A stretch of DNA of 8,178 nucleotides, from contig CAYVIZ010000045.1 of assembly GCA_964451715.1 (NCBI GenBank), positions 1-8,178 of the forward strand, given 5' to 3'. Positions within the stretch are counted from its first letter, which is position 1; every line of letters starts with the position of its first letter. The position numbers and the translations under genes were made by a program. Source of the DNA: Tiamatella sp964451715 (GTDB lineage Archaea; Thermoproteota; Thermoprotei_A; Sulfolobales; Acidilobaceae). Below are positions 1-6,553 of the stretch, piece after piece. The notes under the pieces are model-generated. The model saw only the letters and a program-made list of their open reading frames with translations, was not told the DNA's origin and made no database searches.

Positions 1-340
1 GGTTCGCTGTAGCAGCGTCGATCGATACGACCTCCATAACCTGTTTAATCCTGTTCAAAACATTTATAGGCCATGCATCCCTTAGGTACACGATAAACAT
101 GTGGCCTACACCGGCACGCAGGCAGTTCTCAGCAGCCAGCTTCTCTAACTCCGGGTCATTGCCCTCATGCCTTACAAGCCTCTCCTGGCTAGCCTCGCAG
201 AAACCGATGCCAAAACGTATTGAGGGACATGAAGTTACCAGAGCCTCATATAGATCCTCTACACTCTTAATAAAATGGGTTCTGCCCACTATAACGTTAA
301 GTCCTTCAGGGACATCTAGAGGAATAACCTTCAACTCCAA
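1..340 (-). CDS. Adenosine-specific kinase (PF04008 family), 3' end outside the window
   Basis: The first 113 codons are present and the C-terminal third is cut by the window edge; family members are about 160-165 residues. The translation begins MELKVIPLDVPEGLNVIVG and continues with THFIKSVEDLYEAL, FGIGFCEASQERLVRHEGND, GVGHMFIVYLRDAWPINVLN and AATAN. These blocks match, from memory, the archaeal adenosine-specific kinase family (formerly DUF355). A Pyrobaculum member was reported to bind adenosine and AMP and to carry a modified, probably phosphorylated, histidine. It is probably a small soluble cytoplasmic protein of nucleoside metabolism, with its physiological role only partly known. 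The start is the TTG at 338-340: it gives the family N-terminus and lies 9 bases after GGAGGGG (350-356). An in-frame GTG at 356-358 overlaps that SD and is less likely. It lies downstream of the protease gene on the same strand, but a T-run and its own TATA box suggest separate transcription. Confidence 0.9.
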   Translation of the reverse strand, partial: MELKVIPLDVPEGLNVIVGRTHFIKSVEDLYEALVTSCPSIRFGIGFCEASQERLVRHEGNDPELEKLAAENCLRAGVGHMFIVYLRDAWPINVLNRIKQVMEVVSIDAATAN

Positions 341-349
341 AACATGAAT

Positions 350-356
350 CCCCTCC
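350..356 (-). promoter_or_regulatory. Shine-Dalgarno GGAGGGG that fixes the TTG start at 340
   Basis: On the minus strand GGAGGGG is followed by 9 bases and then TTG. No ATG in the kinase frame is available: the nearby ATG at 344-346 is out of frame and stops after four codons. This supports TTG as the start codon. Confidence 0.75.
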
Positions 357-387
357 ACTCCCAGAGATTCCCCATATTCTTATTCGG

Positions 388-393
388 TTTAAA
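388..393 (-). promoter_or_regulatory. Candidate TATA box (TTTAAA) of the adenosine-specific kinase gene
   Basis: TTTAAA lies about 50 bases upstream of the TTG start. An archaeal initiation site about 25 bases downstream would fall near 365 and give a leader of about 25 nt carrying the SD. The same hexamer occurs in front of the protease and decarboxylase genes. TTTAAA is palindromic, so the strand is inferred from the gene direction. Confidence 0.45.
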
Positions 394-456
394 CGCCTAA
401 AACCCTTCCTCTCTGAAGAAAGACTAGAGAAAACCGTGGCCAAAGCGAGACATAAG

Positions 457-467
457 TTTTAAAAAAA
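457..467 (-). terminator. Oligo-T 3' end of the protease gene
   Basis: About 15 bases after the protease stop codon the minus strand reads a run of seven T followed by AAAAC. Crenarchaeal transcription typically ends at such U-rich tracts without a stem-loop, so this is the likely terminator. Confidence 0.5.
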
Positions 468-481
468 GTGAATTTTCAGGG

Positions 482-3400
482 TTATCCTACATGCACCACT
501 AGTGTTACATATGCTATAGAAGGCTGATAGTACATTAGCTCGTACTCTCCTCCTTCGATAAAGCCCCACAGTACAGAAGGTTCTTCACCGTATATGGGTA
601 TTAAGACTAGGAAGGTTCCATGAGCGTCCTCAGACGCGGTTATATGCGACTTTATCCACATAACCCTTGTTGTGGATAATGGCCTCTGCTCTATGCTGAC
701 GTTTATACTACCCGTGGAGCCACTCATGGGTACTACTATGACGCTCTCAGGATCGATCCATGTGCTACCCATGTCTGCAGTGTAGAAGAAGTGGTTTCTC
801 GATACACTACTACCGGGATGTACTCTCACTATATTGCTTGTCAACTGGCGTATAGATTTTACTGTTACAACAGGCTTATCGAATCCATTGTCACTGAATA
901 CCTGGTGGACTACTATCCAGTATAGTAGATAGTTCCCATTGTAGTTGTCTAGTGCAACAGGGCCTACTGGTGCTATGACACGGGCCTCTGTTGGGGATGG
1001 ATAATCGAAGTATCCGTAAACAGCACTTGACCCGCCATAGTATATTGAGATCTTGCCGGCCAGCACGGATGCATCAATCCACTCTGGTATGCCGCCATAG
1101 AACGCTGATGCGAGGAAGTTGAACCCTGAGCCTATTACTCCAACGTCAAAACTGCTAGTCGGGTTACTCCATTTTACTGATACTTCGATGGCTCCTATAC
1201 GGTTTAGCCTGTTATCTATTAGTATTGGGAATGTCCTCCAGTCGCCTACCTCAGGCCTCCAAGACTGGTCAAGTGCACCAGTATATTGATAGTTGTCATA
1301 GTAGGTGTACTGTGTGGATGGACCTAGTGTGACTTGTCCAAAGCCAAGCACTGCTGGCACAGCCACACTTATAGGAACCAGTGACACGGTGTCCCCGTCA
1401 GTTATACGTAGATATCCTTCATATACCCCCGGTCTAGCTGATCTAGGGATTACAGCCTTTACCTGCACCTCTCCAGGAACGCTAACAGTAGGTGACACGC
1501 GTATCCAGGGCCATCTAATGAAGTTGTACGTCTCCATCACACCGTTTATTTTCACAATATCCTGCTGTCCTCCATAGTAGCCGTTCTGGAAAACTCTAAG
1601 ATCTACTACAGGCGCATGAATGGCTTGGGAAGCATCTATACCGTAGCCTGATAGGAAGTTGAGTATTTCCTCTCTAGTCTTCTGGTAGGCGGCAAGCGGA
1701 TAACCCATCTGTATCTGTAAAGTATTACCTACACGTATATCATACTGCATTCTACCAGTTTCATAGGGCTCCACATGGTTGTCTCCATCCCAGTCTACCC
1801 AGTAGCTGTATTCTGCACCCATCATGAACACTGAGTTGTAATAGCCGTTTCTGCCTTCAGGATCCATCACGTTATAGGGGTATGATATCACTATCTTTAG
1901 ATTGTCGCCTTTTATGTACTTGGCTAGAATAGGGTTAATGGCGAGCAGCAGCCTTGATCCCGGAGGTAGCTTTGATAGATCAACATAGAGCCCTCCTCTA
2001 CTCTTCCACGCGTATGGTTTACCGAATGGGACAAAACCCTCTCCTGGTATGTATATAGTTGATTTCCTGCTATCTATGAATAGCCATAAAGGTAGTTTCC
2101 TCACCCTCTTCAAGTAGACGGGCTCTATTTTCACGTTCTTAGAGGCGTTACCGAAGCTTGACAGGCTTAAGGTCATTGTTTTACTCGATCCGGGCTTCAC
2201 TACTCCATAGTATAGGGCAGTATCCGCTGTATGCTGGTACAATGCATCTATAGTACTCGTGTCCAACCCGGTTATAGCAGACATTGTTTCATCCACAAGC
2301 TTAGCCATATTGGCCATAGAGTCGTGGCTATAGGCTAGTACGCCTTTTCCGGATTCTATCATTTCTATAGCCTTTGTAAGGTTGACATGACCGCTTCCCT
2401 GAGAGAACGGGTCATATCCCAGATCTGAAGCGCTACTCTTCAACACTGCCTTTATGAAGGAAACCTGCTCCATTGGTGTTGTAAAGTTGTACAGGCTGTT
2501 GTCTCTTAGTGCCTGTATTATAACTGCAACCGCGCCGGCAGTCATAGGTGTTGCCTCGCTTGTACCTCCAAACAACTCCACGTTATAGAGGCCGTCTCCT
2601 AACCCGTCTATGACCCTGCCTACACTATATTCGAAGCTGCCTATATTAACCACATCGGGCTTCGGGTAACCGAACTCTGTGGGGCCACGGTCACTCCAGC
2701 TCACAACCTGTCCATAGGCACCCGGCATATAATTATATACTGGCCTGTAATAGAATAGGGTTGATGCACCTACAGTTATTACTCCCGCGGCTGCACCCGG
2801 TATGGTGACACTGCCGAATCCTGGTCCCCCGTTGCCTGCAGCATGGACTATAACTGTTCCAGTAGTCATCGCTATAAAAGTCTCGAATAATGATACGACG
2901 TCAGCATCTGAAGCGAAGCCCGTTAATAGTAGGTAGCTGTTGCCCCAGCTATTACTGATAACGTCTACCTTATGGTCACCCGTGTATACCCATGTAAATG
3001 TCTCTGGATCATAGAGATCCCAGCCTGACAGGTAAAGTTGTGCTATTACAACGTCGCCCATCCACAGACCCGGGGCTCCACCCACCTTAGCTCCTGGTGC
3101 TATGCCTTTAATGTGTAGCATTGCAGGAGAGCCGAAGGGTCCTCTCGTAGGCCGGGCTACCTGTCCTCTGCTCGCTATGACGTGTGCACAGTTTGTTCCG
3201 TGGCCATGGAAGTCAAAGACCAAGTCGAACCATTGACCATAGAATGAGTCTATTCCAGGGAGTATATACCCAGAGTATTCTGCATCATTTAGCCATCCAA
3301 GGTCAGAGGCTCCAGCAAGCACTCCGTATGCATCGTTGAAAGCCTGTGAAAGAGCACCAAGGCTCAGATCGTTGACTCCGTCTCCGTTGAAGTCCCTTGC

Positions 3401-4612
3401 AGCTATCTCGTTCCCATATGTTATCTGGGGCTCATCAGCGAAGCTGTAATCGAGCAGGCTCGAGTTGGGGGAGGAGGCAAGGCCCGTTTGATTGAGTGCA
3501 TCCATTAGCATATAGTAGGTTGTTGAAAGGTCAATGTATACGCTATCATAGTATCCGTCTGCATTGGTATCAGCTATTATAGATGGCGCCAGTATCCATA
3601 TGAATATGTTGCCCACATAGATGTTCTCTGATATGAGGCCAAAATATACGTCAGTCTGGTTTAAGTCAATGCTACTCGGAACAGTGAATGTCATATTTGA
3701 CACATTTATCATACTTAACCCGAATGACCATGTATTGAAATCAACAACCAGTACTAGTGACTCGTTTGTTAGGTAGAATCCCCCATCCCAGGGATCGAAA
3801 TACAGGACACCGCTTATGTTACCTTCTTCCGTCTCGAAGGTGAGTGGTTTTACCCTTATTGCGGTATCATTTACGGGTTCTCCGGGATTCAAGGTTAGCG
3901 CGAATCCCATTTGGTCGGCATCGAAGAGCAGTGGTAGTCCATAGTTGTCCCTAGCTAATGCCTGTAACCCGAGGTCGGACTCGCCCATGTCTATGCCGGT
4001 GTCTACTACTGCTACCTTTACTCCTGTACCGTTATACCCGTGGCTCCACGCGTATTCTGCTCCAGTAACCTGTGGAGCGCCATACTGAATATAGCCTCCA
4101 CCGTTCTCTGAAGCTGGTAACTGTGGATTATTTAGCGGTGTGTCCCAGCTCCTAGGAGGATCTACTGATATGGAATTCTGTAGACTTATAGAGAGAACGT
4201 TGGGGTTCAACGCCAGCTCTTTTACTTGATCCTTTGTCACCCATGCTAGTAGTATTCCTCCATTATTGTCTGTAAAGCCGGAGTATACTGTTGAGTGTTG
4301 CTTTATGAAGCTGAGAACACTGCTTCCTCCTTTGTATAGTATCATTACTCTGGCCTTACCCTTTACAGGGTTAAAAACCTCCTTGGCTACATTGTCCTTG
4401 AACTGGTTAATCTTTAATGCGGAATCCTCTTTTAAGAAGGGGAGCCTAGTAGCGGGGTTGTAAGCCTCGTCTGAGAGTAGTCTCTTGTCGATTTTTTTCA
4501 TCCATGCATTATTCTTCATAATATGAGGCGATGGTGAAGCTGCTAGGGAGGGAGTCGAGCCCAGGACTACTAGGAGAACTAGAAGTAAGGCTATTAATGC
4601 TGTTTTCTTCAT
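482..4612 (-). CDS. Secreted subtilisin-like serine protease (S8 family, pyrolysin-like), 1376 aa
   Basis: An extracellular endopeptidase precursor. Residues 1-25 form a Sec signal peptide (MKKTALIALLLVLLVVLG, likely cut near Ala24-Ala25). Residues about 86-145 resemble an I9-type inhibitory propeptide. The catalytic triad is Asp204 (VAVVDTGID), His471 (FHGHGTNCA) and Ser685 (GGTSEATPM), with oxyanion Asn594 (AAGNGG). Between Asp204 and His471 lie 266 residues, far more than in subtilisin; pyrolysin also has a large insertion here. The insertion carries two DxNxDG-type loops (348-356, 407-415) and eight N-glycosylation sequons. The C-terminal extension (about 760-1376) looks like beta-sandwich domains, including an Fn3-like stretch near 1040-1086 and an EF-hand-like loop at 940-951. 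No C-terminal membrane segment or anchor is visible. Cys475 is the only cysteine. ATG at 4612 is preferred over the GTG at 4621 because the SD AGGTG (4621-4625) lies 8 bases upstream of it. Probable role: extracellular peptide degradation; substrate unknown. Confidence 0.93.
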   Translation of the reverse strand: MKKTALIALLLVLLVVLGSTPSLAASPSPHIMKNNAWMKKIDKRLLSDEAYNPATRLPFLKEDSALKINQFKDNVAKEVFNPVKGKARVMILYKGGSSVLSFIKQHSTVYSGFTDNNGGILLAWVTKDQVKELALNPNVLSISLQNSISVDPPRSWDTPLNNPQLPASENGGGYIQYGAPQVTGAEYAWSHGYNGTGVKVAVVDTGIDMGESDLGLQALARDNYGLPLLFDADQMGFALTLNPGEPVNDTAIRVKPLTFETEEGNISGVLYFDPWDGGFYLTNESLVLVVDFNTWSFGLSMINVSNMTFTVPSSIDLNQTDVYFGLISENIYVGNIFIWILAPSIIADTNADGYYDSVYIDLSTTYYMLMDALNQTGLASSPNSSLLDYSFADEPQITYGNEIAARDFNGDGVNDLSLGALSQAFNDAYGVLAGASDLGWLNDAEYSGYILPGIDSFYGQWFDLVFDFHGHGTNCAHVIASRGQVARPTRGPFGSPAMLHIKGIAPGAKVGGAPGLWMGDVVIAQLYLSGWDLYDPETFTWVYTGDHKVDVISNSWGNSYLLLTGFASDADVVSLFETFIAMTTGTVIVHAAGNGGPGFGSVTIPGAAAGVITVGASTLFYYRPVYNYMPGAYGQVVSWSDRGPTEFGYPKPDVVNIGSFEYSVGRVIDGLGDGLYNVELFGGTSEATPMTAGAVAVIIQALRDNSLYNFTTPMEQVSFIKAVLKSSASDLGYDPFSQGSGHVNLTKAIEMIESGKGVLAYSHDSMANMAKLVDETMSAITGLDTSTIDALYQHTADTALYYGVVKPGSSKTMTLSLSSFGNASKNVKIEPVYLKRVRKLPLWLFIDSRKSTIYIPGEGFVPFGKPYAWKSRGGLYVDLSKLPPGSRLLLAINPILAKYIKGDNLKIVISYPYNVMDPEGRNGYYNSVFMMGAEYSYWVDWDGDNHVEPYETGRMQYDIRVGNTLQIQMGYPLAAYQKTREEILNFLSGYGIDASQAIHAPVVDLRVFQNGYYGGQQDIVKINGVMETYNFIRWPWIRVSPTVSVPGEVQVKAVIPRSARPGVYEGYLRITDGDTVSLVPISVAVPAVLGFGQVTLGPSTQYTYYDNYQYTGALDQSWRPEVGDWRTFPILIDNRLNRIGAIEVSVKWSNPTSSFDVGVIGSGFNFLASAFYGGIPEWIDASVLAGKISIYYGGSSAVYGYFDYPSPTEARVIAPVGPVALDNYNGNYLLYWIVVHQVFSDNGFDKPVVTVKSIRQLTSNIVRVHPGSSVSRNHFFYTADMGSTWIDPESVIVVPMSGSTGSINVSIEQRPLSTTRVMWIKSHITASEDAHGTFLVLIPIYGEEPSVLWGFIEGGEYELMYYQPSIAYVTLVVHVG

Positions 4613-4620
4613 TTCTCCCA

Positions 4621-4625
4621 CACCT
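4621..4625 (-). promoter_or_regulatory. Shine-Dalgarno AGGTG that decides the protease start
   Basis: AGGTG, the core of the archaeal SD GAGGTGA, lies 8 bases upstream of the ATG at 4610-4612. The in-frame GTG at 4619-4621 overlaps this motif, so it is more likely part of the ribosome binding site than the start codon. Starting at the ATG also gives a classical MKK signal peptide. Confidence 0.65.
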
Positions 4626-4676
4626 ATTTAGATCTGTGACTATTGTTTCAGTAAATGGAAGATATGCGAAAGGAAG

Positions 4677-4682
4677 TTTAAA
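4677..4682 (-). promoter_or_regulatory. Candidate TATA box (TTTAAA) of the protease gene
   Basis: On the minus strand the context is AAAACC-TTTAAA, with an A-rich BRE-like stretch just upstream. Initiation would fall near 4653-4656, giving a leader of about 40 nt. A second AT-rich element (TATATTATA, 4718-4726) could instead serve either strand. Confidence 0.45.
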
Positions 4683-4776
4683 GGTTTTACCTAATTGTCT
4701 GAAAGGGTTGCACTAGGTATATTATATGTAAAACGAGCGGAGAGTTATACCCTAGCTTCTTTTGGTGATAGCCTCC

Positions 4777-4784
4777 TTTAAATT
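4777..4784 (+). promoter_or_regulatory. Candidate TATA box (TTTAAATT) of the pyruvoyl decarboxylase gene
   Basis: TTTAAATT lies in the divergent region, with predicted initiation near 4804-4808. That gives a leader of about 60 nt to the GTG at 4868, or about 30 nt to the ATG at 4835. A weaker alternative, TTAAACTTTAAG around 4815-4826, would place initiation near 4846, just before the SD. Confidence 0.45.
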
Positions 4785-4800
4785 CCACCCTAAAATTATT

Positions 4801-4812
4801 TTCCCGGGGGAA
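4801..4812. repeat. Inverted repeat TTCCC-GG-GGGAA in the decarboxylase leader/promoter
   Basis: Two perfect 5-base arms flank GG, and the repeat overlaps the predicted transcription start of the decarboxylase gene. A second CCCGGG palindrome (TCCCGGGA, 4847-4854) follows 45 bases downstream, just before the SD. The pair could be an operator, but two short GC palindromes can also arise by chance. Confidence 0.3.
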
Positions 4813-4854
4813 GATTAAACTTTAAGAAACCAGTATGCACCAGTTATCCCGGGA

Positions 4855-4860
4855 GAGGTG
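4855..4860 (+). promoter_or_regulatory. Shine-Dalgarno GAGGTG pointing to the GTG start at 4868
   Basis: GAGGTG is followed by 7 bases and then the in-frame GTG at 4868. This matches the motif and spacing in front of the DUF167 gene (6638-6643, ATG at 6651). The upstream ATG at 4835 has no comparable SD; its nearest purine-rich run (4805-4813) ends more than 20 bases away. Confidence 0.65.
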
Positions 4861-4867
4861 TAGGCAG

Positions 4868-5269
4868 GTGGTAGATGATTTCATAGTGGGAAGGCACGTA
4901 TACGGTAATATGTATGGCGTTGACAAGGAGAAGCTATGGGATGAGGAGTTCATAAAGAAGCTTGTTCTAGGAGCGGTTAGAGCTTCCAATGCAACGCTAC
5001 ACGAGTTGAAGTCTTGGAAGATAGAGGGAGAGAAAGGGGGTATAAGTGTTATAGCACTGGTCTTGGAGAGCCATATAAGCATTCATACATGGCCCGAGTA
5101 CAGGTATGCCACTGTAGACGTTTACACATGTGGGGAAGAAGCAGACCCTTGGAAAGGGTTTAATTACATACTTGAGAAGCTGAATCCTAAGTTCTATACG
5201 GTACACTATTCTGACAGGAGTAGTTTGCCTCCAGAAGCTGCTAGGGCTTTATCCGAGGAAAAAGAATAG
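4868..5269 (+). CDS. speH: Pyruvoyl-dependent decarboxylase proenzyme, AdoMetDC/crenarchaeal ArgDC family
   Basis: A polyamine-pathway enzyme that cuts itself into beta and alpha chains and creates a pyruvoyl group from serine. With numbering from the upstream ATG (4835), cleavage is between Glu78 and Ser79 in LESHISIHTWPEY. Ser71, His84 and Cys99 (VDVYTCG) have exactly the spacing of the T. maritima AdoMetDC active-site residues Ser55, Ser63, His68 and Cys83. The N-terminus has the block VGRHVYGNMYGV. The product is either decarboxylated AdoMet (for spermidine) or agmatine: Crenarchaeota carry an arginine decarboxylase that evolved from AdoMetDC, with specificity residing in the beta chain, and this sequence alone does not let me decide. 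The speH symbol is therefore for the family only. Preferred start is GTG 4868 (133 aa), because GAGGTG precedes it by 7 bases; the alternative ATG 4835 gives 144 aa. It is a single gene, divergent from the protease. Confidence 0.9.
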   Translation: MVDDFIVGRHVYGNMYGVDKEKLWDEEFIKKLVLGAVRASNATLHELKSWKIEGEKGGISVIALVLESHISIHTWPEYRYATVDVYTCGEEADPWKGFNYILEKLNPKFYTVHYSDRSSLPPEAARALSEEKE

Positions 5270-5285
5270 TAACATAATGTCTGGA

Positions 5286-5291
5286 TTTTTT
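5286..5291 (+). terminator. Oligo-T 3' end of the decarboxylase gene
   Basis: A run of six T begins 17 bases after the decarboxylase stop codon and fits a crenarchaeal U-tract terminator. It overlaps the last bases of the convergent DUF2283 gene, so the two transcripts probably meet or overlap here. Confidence 0.45.
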
Positions 5292-5481
5292 ATATACCTC
5301 CTATTCTTTTCGAGAACTCGAACACTGTAAGCCCTACTATCTTGCTATCCTTTATTCTAATCACTATATCGTTGTCCGTCAATATGCTCTCATCAGCTTC
5401 TTCGAGCTCGTATCCAAAGTTTATGTATAGTATATCGTTCTGTCTGTCATACTCGAACCATATCCTCTCTAAATCAGCTAT
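5290..5481 (-). CDS. Small DUF2283-like protein without a canonical start codon
   Basis: The frame encodes LERIWFEYDRQNDILYINF, then EEADES, DIVIRIKDSKIVGLTVFEFS and KRIGGI before TAA. This resembles DUF2283 (PF10049), a small family of unknown function with the pattern YD..D.LYI...(D/E)..DI..R..DG.IVG. The frame is open from 5544 down to 5290 but contains no ATG or GTG, and no TTG before the middle of the domain. I place the start at the ATA codon 5479-5481: it follows AAGGAG (5489-5494) by 7 bases and gives 63 residues, a usual length for the family. Alternatives are a rare CTG at 5536-5538, or the ATG at 5526-5528 that overlaps the gyaR stop (ATGA) but stops after 16 codons in another frame and would need a -1 shift or one missing base. 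It lies directly behind gyaR with no room for a promoter, so co-transcription is likely. No function can be inferred. Confidence 0.6.
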   Translation of the reverse strand: MADLERIWFEYDRQNDILYINFGYELEEADESILTDNDIVIRIKDSKIVGLTVFEFSKRIGGI

Positions 5482-5524
5482 AGGGAGGCTCCTTGTCTGG
5501 GATTCGTTGTTATCCGCCGGCGGT

Positions 5525-6541
5525 TCATTGGAAGCCAGGCTTCTTCACCCCTACTACATCCTTGTTTACCAGTGTTGGCGGTATCTTTCCTTCTAGGAAT
5601 GCCTTAAGGTTTTCTGCGACTAGGAGGGCCATGCGTGTCCTCGTCTTATGTGTGGCGCTCCCAATGTGTGGTGCCAGTACAACGTTATCCAGCTTTGTGA
5701 GAGGATGACCCTCGGGGAGTGGCTCCTCCTCAAACACGTCTAGGCCGGCTCCGGCTATCCATTTCTCAGTAAGGGCCCTAACCAGTGCGTCAGTGTCCAC
5801 GACTTTGCCTCTGCTCGTGTTCACCAGTATGGCAGTAGGCTTCATCAGTCTGAGCTCATGCTCCCCTATGAGGTGATATGTCTCTTTGGTGAGGGGTGTA
5901 TGTATGCTTACAACATCGCTTTCCTTTAACAGTGTTTCTAGATCCACGTAGGTAGCGCATAGCTCTCGTTCAACCTCTTCTGGAAGCCTATACTTGTCGT
6001 AATACAATACTCTCATATCGAATCCTCTAGCCCTCTTAGCCACGGCTCTTCCTATGCGGCCCATTCCTATGATTCCTATAGTAGCCCCATGAACTTCTAG
6101 TCCAAGCATCATGAGGGGGTGCCATCCTGTTCCTGTTCTACTCCACTCTCCTGTTCTTACAAACTTGTCCGCCTCCACTATGCGTCTCGCGGTAGCGAGT
6201 ATGAGAGCCCAAGTGAGGTCAGCCGTAGCGTCGGTAAGTACACCAGGTGTATTTGTAACATAGACACCGTGCTTTGTCGCGCATTCTATATCTATGTTAT
6301 CATAGCCAACAGCGTACTGGCTTATTATCCTCAACCTGCTAGATGCGCCTTCACGTATTAGGTCACAGTCAACCTTATCAGTGAGCAAGGTAACCAGTGC
6401 ATCTACCTCCCTAGCCTTTTTCCTTAGGACCTCGTAGGGGGGAGCAGTGTATTCAGGCCATACCTCGGCTTCGAAGAACTCTTTTATAGCACGGATACCC
6501 TCTTCTGGGAGTTCTCTCGTTATAAACACTTTCGGCTTCAA
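5525..6541 (-). CDS. gyaR: Glyoxylate/hydroxypyruvate reductase, D-2-hydroxyacid dehydrogenase family
   Basis: A cytoplasmic NAD(P)H-dependent enzyme reducing glyoxylate to glycolate (and probably hydroxypyruvate to D-glycerate). The 338 residues match the length and ends of the archaeal GyaR group (MKPKVFITRELPEEGI at the start, VGVKKPGFQ at the end). The Rossmann motif is GMGRIG (159-164). The catalytic residues are Arg244 (NTSRGKVVD), Glu273 (GLDVFEEEPLP) and His292 (APHIGSAT). The end of the second Rossmann strand reads YYDKYR, and Asp182 there suggests a preference for NADH over NADPH. TTG at 6539-6541 is the start: an in-frame stop lies four codons upstream, and GGAGGT (6554-6559) precedes it by 12 bases, slightly long. 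The stop overlaps the out-of-frame ATGA upstream of the DUF2283 gene. Relatives include D-3-phosphoglycerate dehydrogenase, but the C-terminus and lack of an ACT domain favour GyaR. Confidence 0.92.
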   Translation of the reverse strand: MKPKVFITRELPEEGIRAIKEFFEAEVWPEYTAPPYEVLRKKAREVDALVTLLTDKVDCDLIREGASSRLRIISQYAVGYDNIDIECATKHGVYVTNTPGVLTDATADLTWALILATARRIVEADKFVRTGEWSRTGTGWHPLMMLGLEVHGATIGIIGMGRIGRAVAKRARGFDMRVLYYDKYRLPEEVERELCATYVDLETLLKESDVVSIHTPLTKETYHLIGEHELRLMKPTAILVNTSRGKVVDTDALVRALTEKWIAGAGLDVFEEEPLPEGHPLTKLDNVVLAPHIGSATHKTRTRMALLVAENLKAFLEGKIPPTLVNKDVVGVKKPGFQ

Positions 6542-6553
6542 GGCATCAAGTCA

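Noticed and set aside
99..347. Plus-strand frame opposite the adenosine-specific kinase
   Set aside because: The minus strand encodes a clearly recognisable family with an SD; the plus-strand translation is Ser/Leu-rich shadow sequence without motifs.
341..481. Search for a small gene or RNA between the kinase and protease genes
   Set aside because: Only the terminator-like T-run, the TATA candidate and the SD can be supported; no further frame or structure.
4718..4726. TATATTATA as the main promoter of either flanking gene
   Set aside because: It would give leaders of about 80-120 nt, while TTTAAA elements closer to each gene give ordinary leaders. Kept only as an alternative.
4683..4834. 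Possible C/D-box guide RNA in the divergent region (GTGATAG near 4765, CTGA near 4698)
   Set aside because: The boxes are imperfect and in the wrong order, with no C'/D' pair or terminal stem.
4822..5206. Two minus-strand frames (4822-5082 and 4997-5206) opposite the decarboxylase
   Set aside because: Both are antisense to a gene with perfectly spaced active-site residues and show no family features.
5342..5708. Plus-strand frames (5342-5596 and 5493-5708) over the DUF2283 gene and the end of gyaR
   Set aside because: They overlap each other and lie antisense to recognisable protein sequence; no SD or motif.
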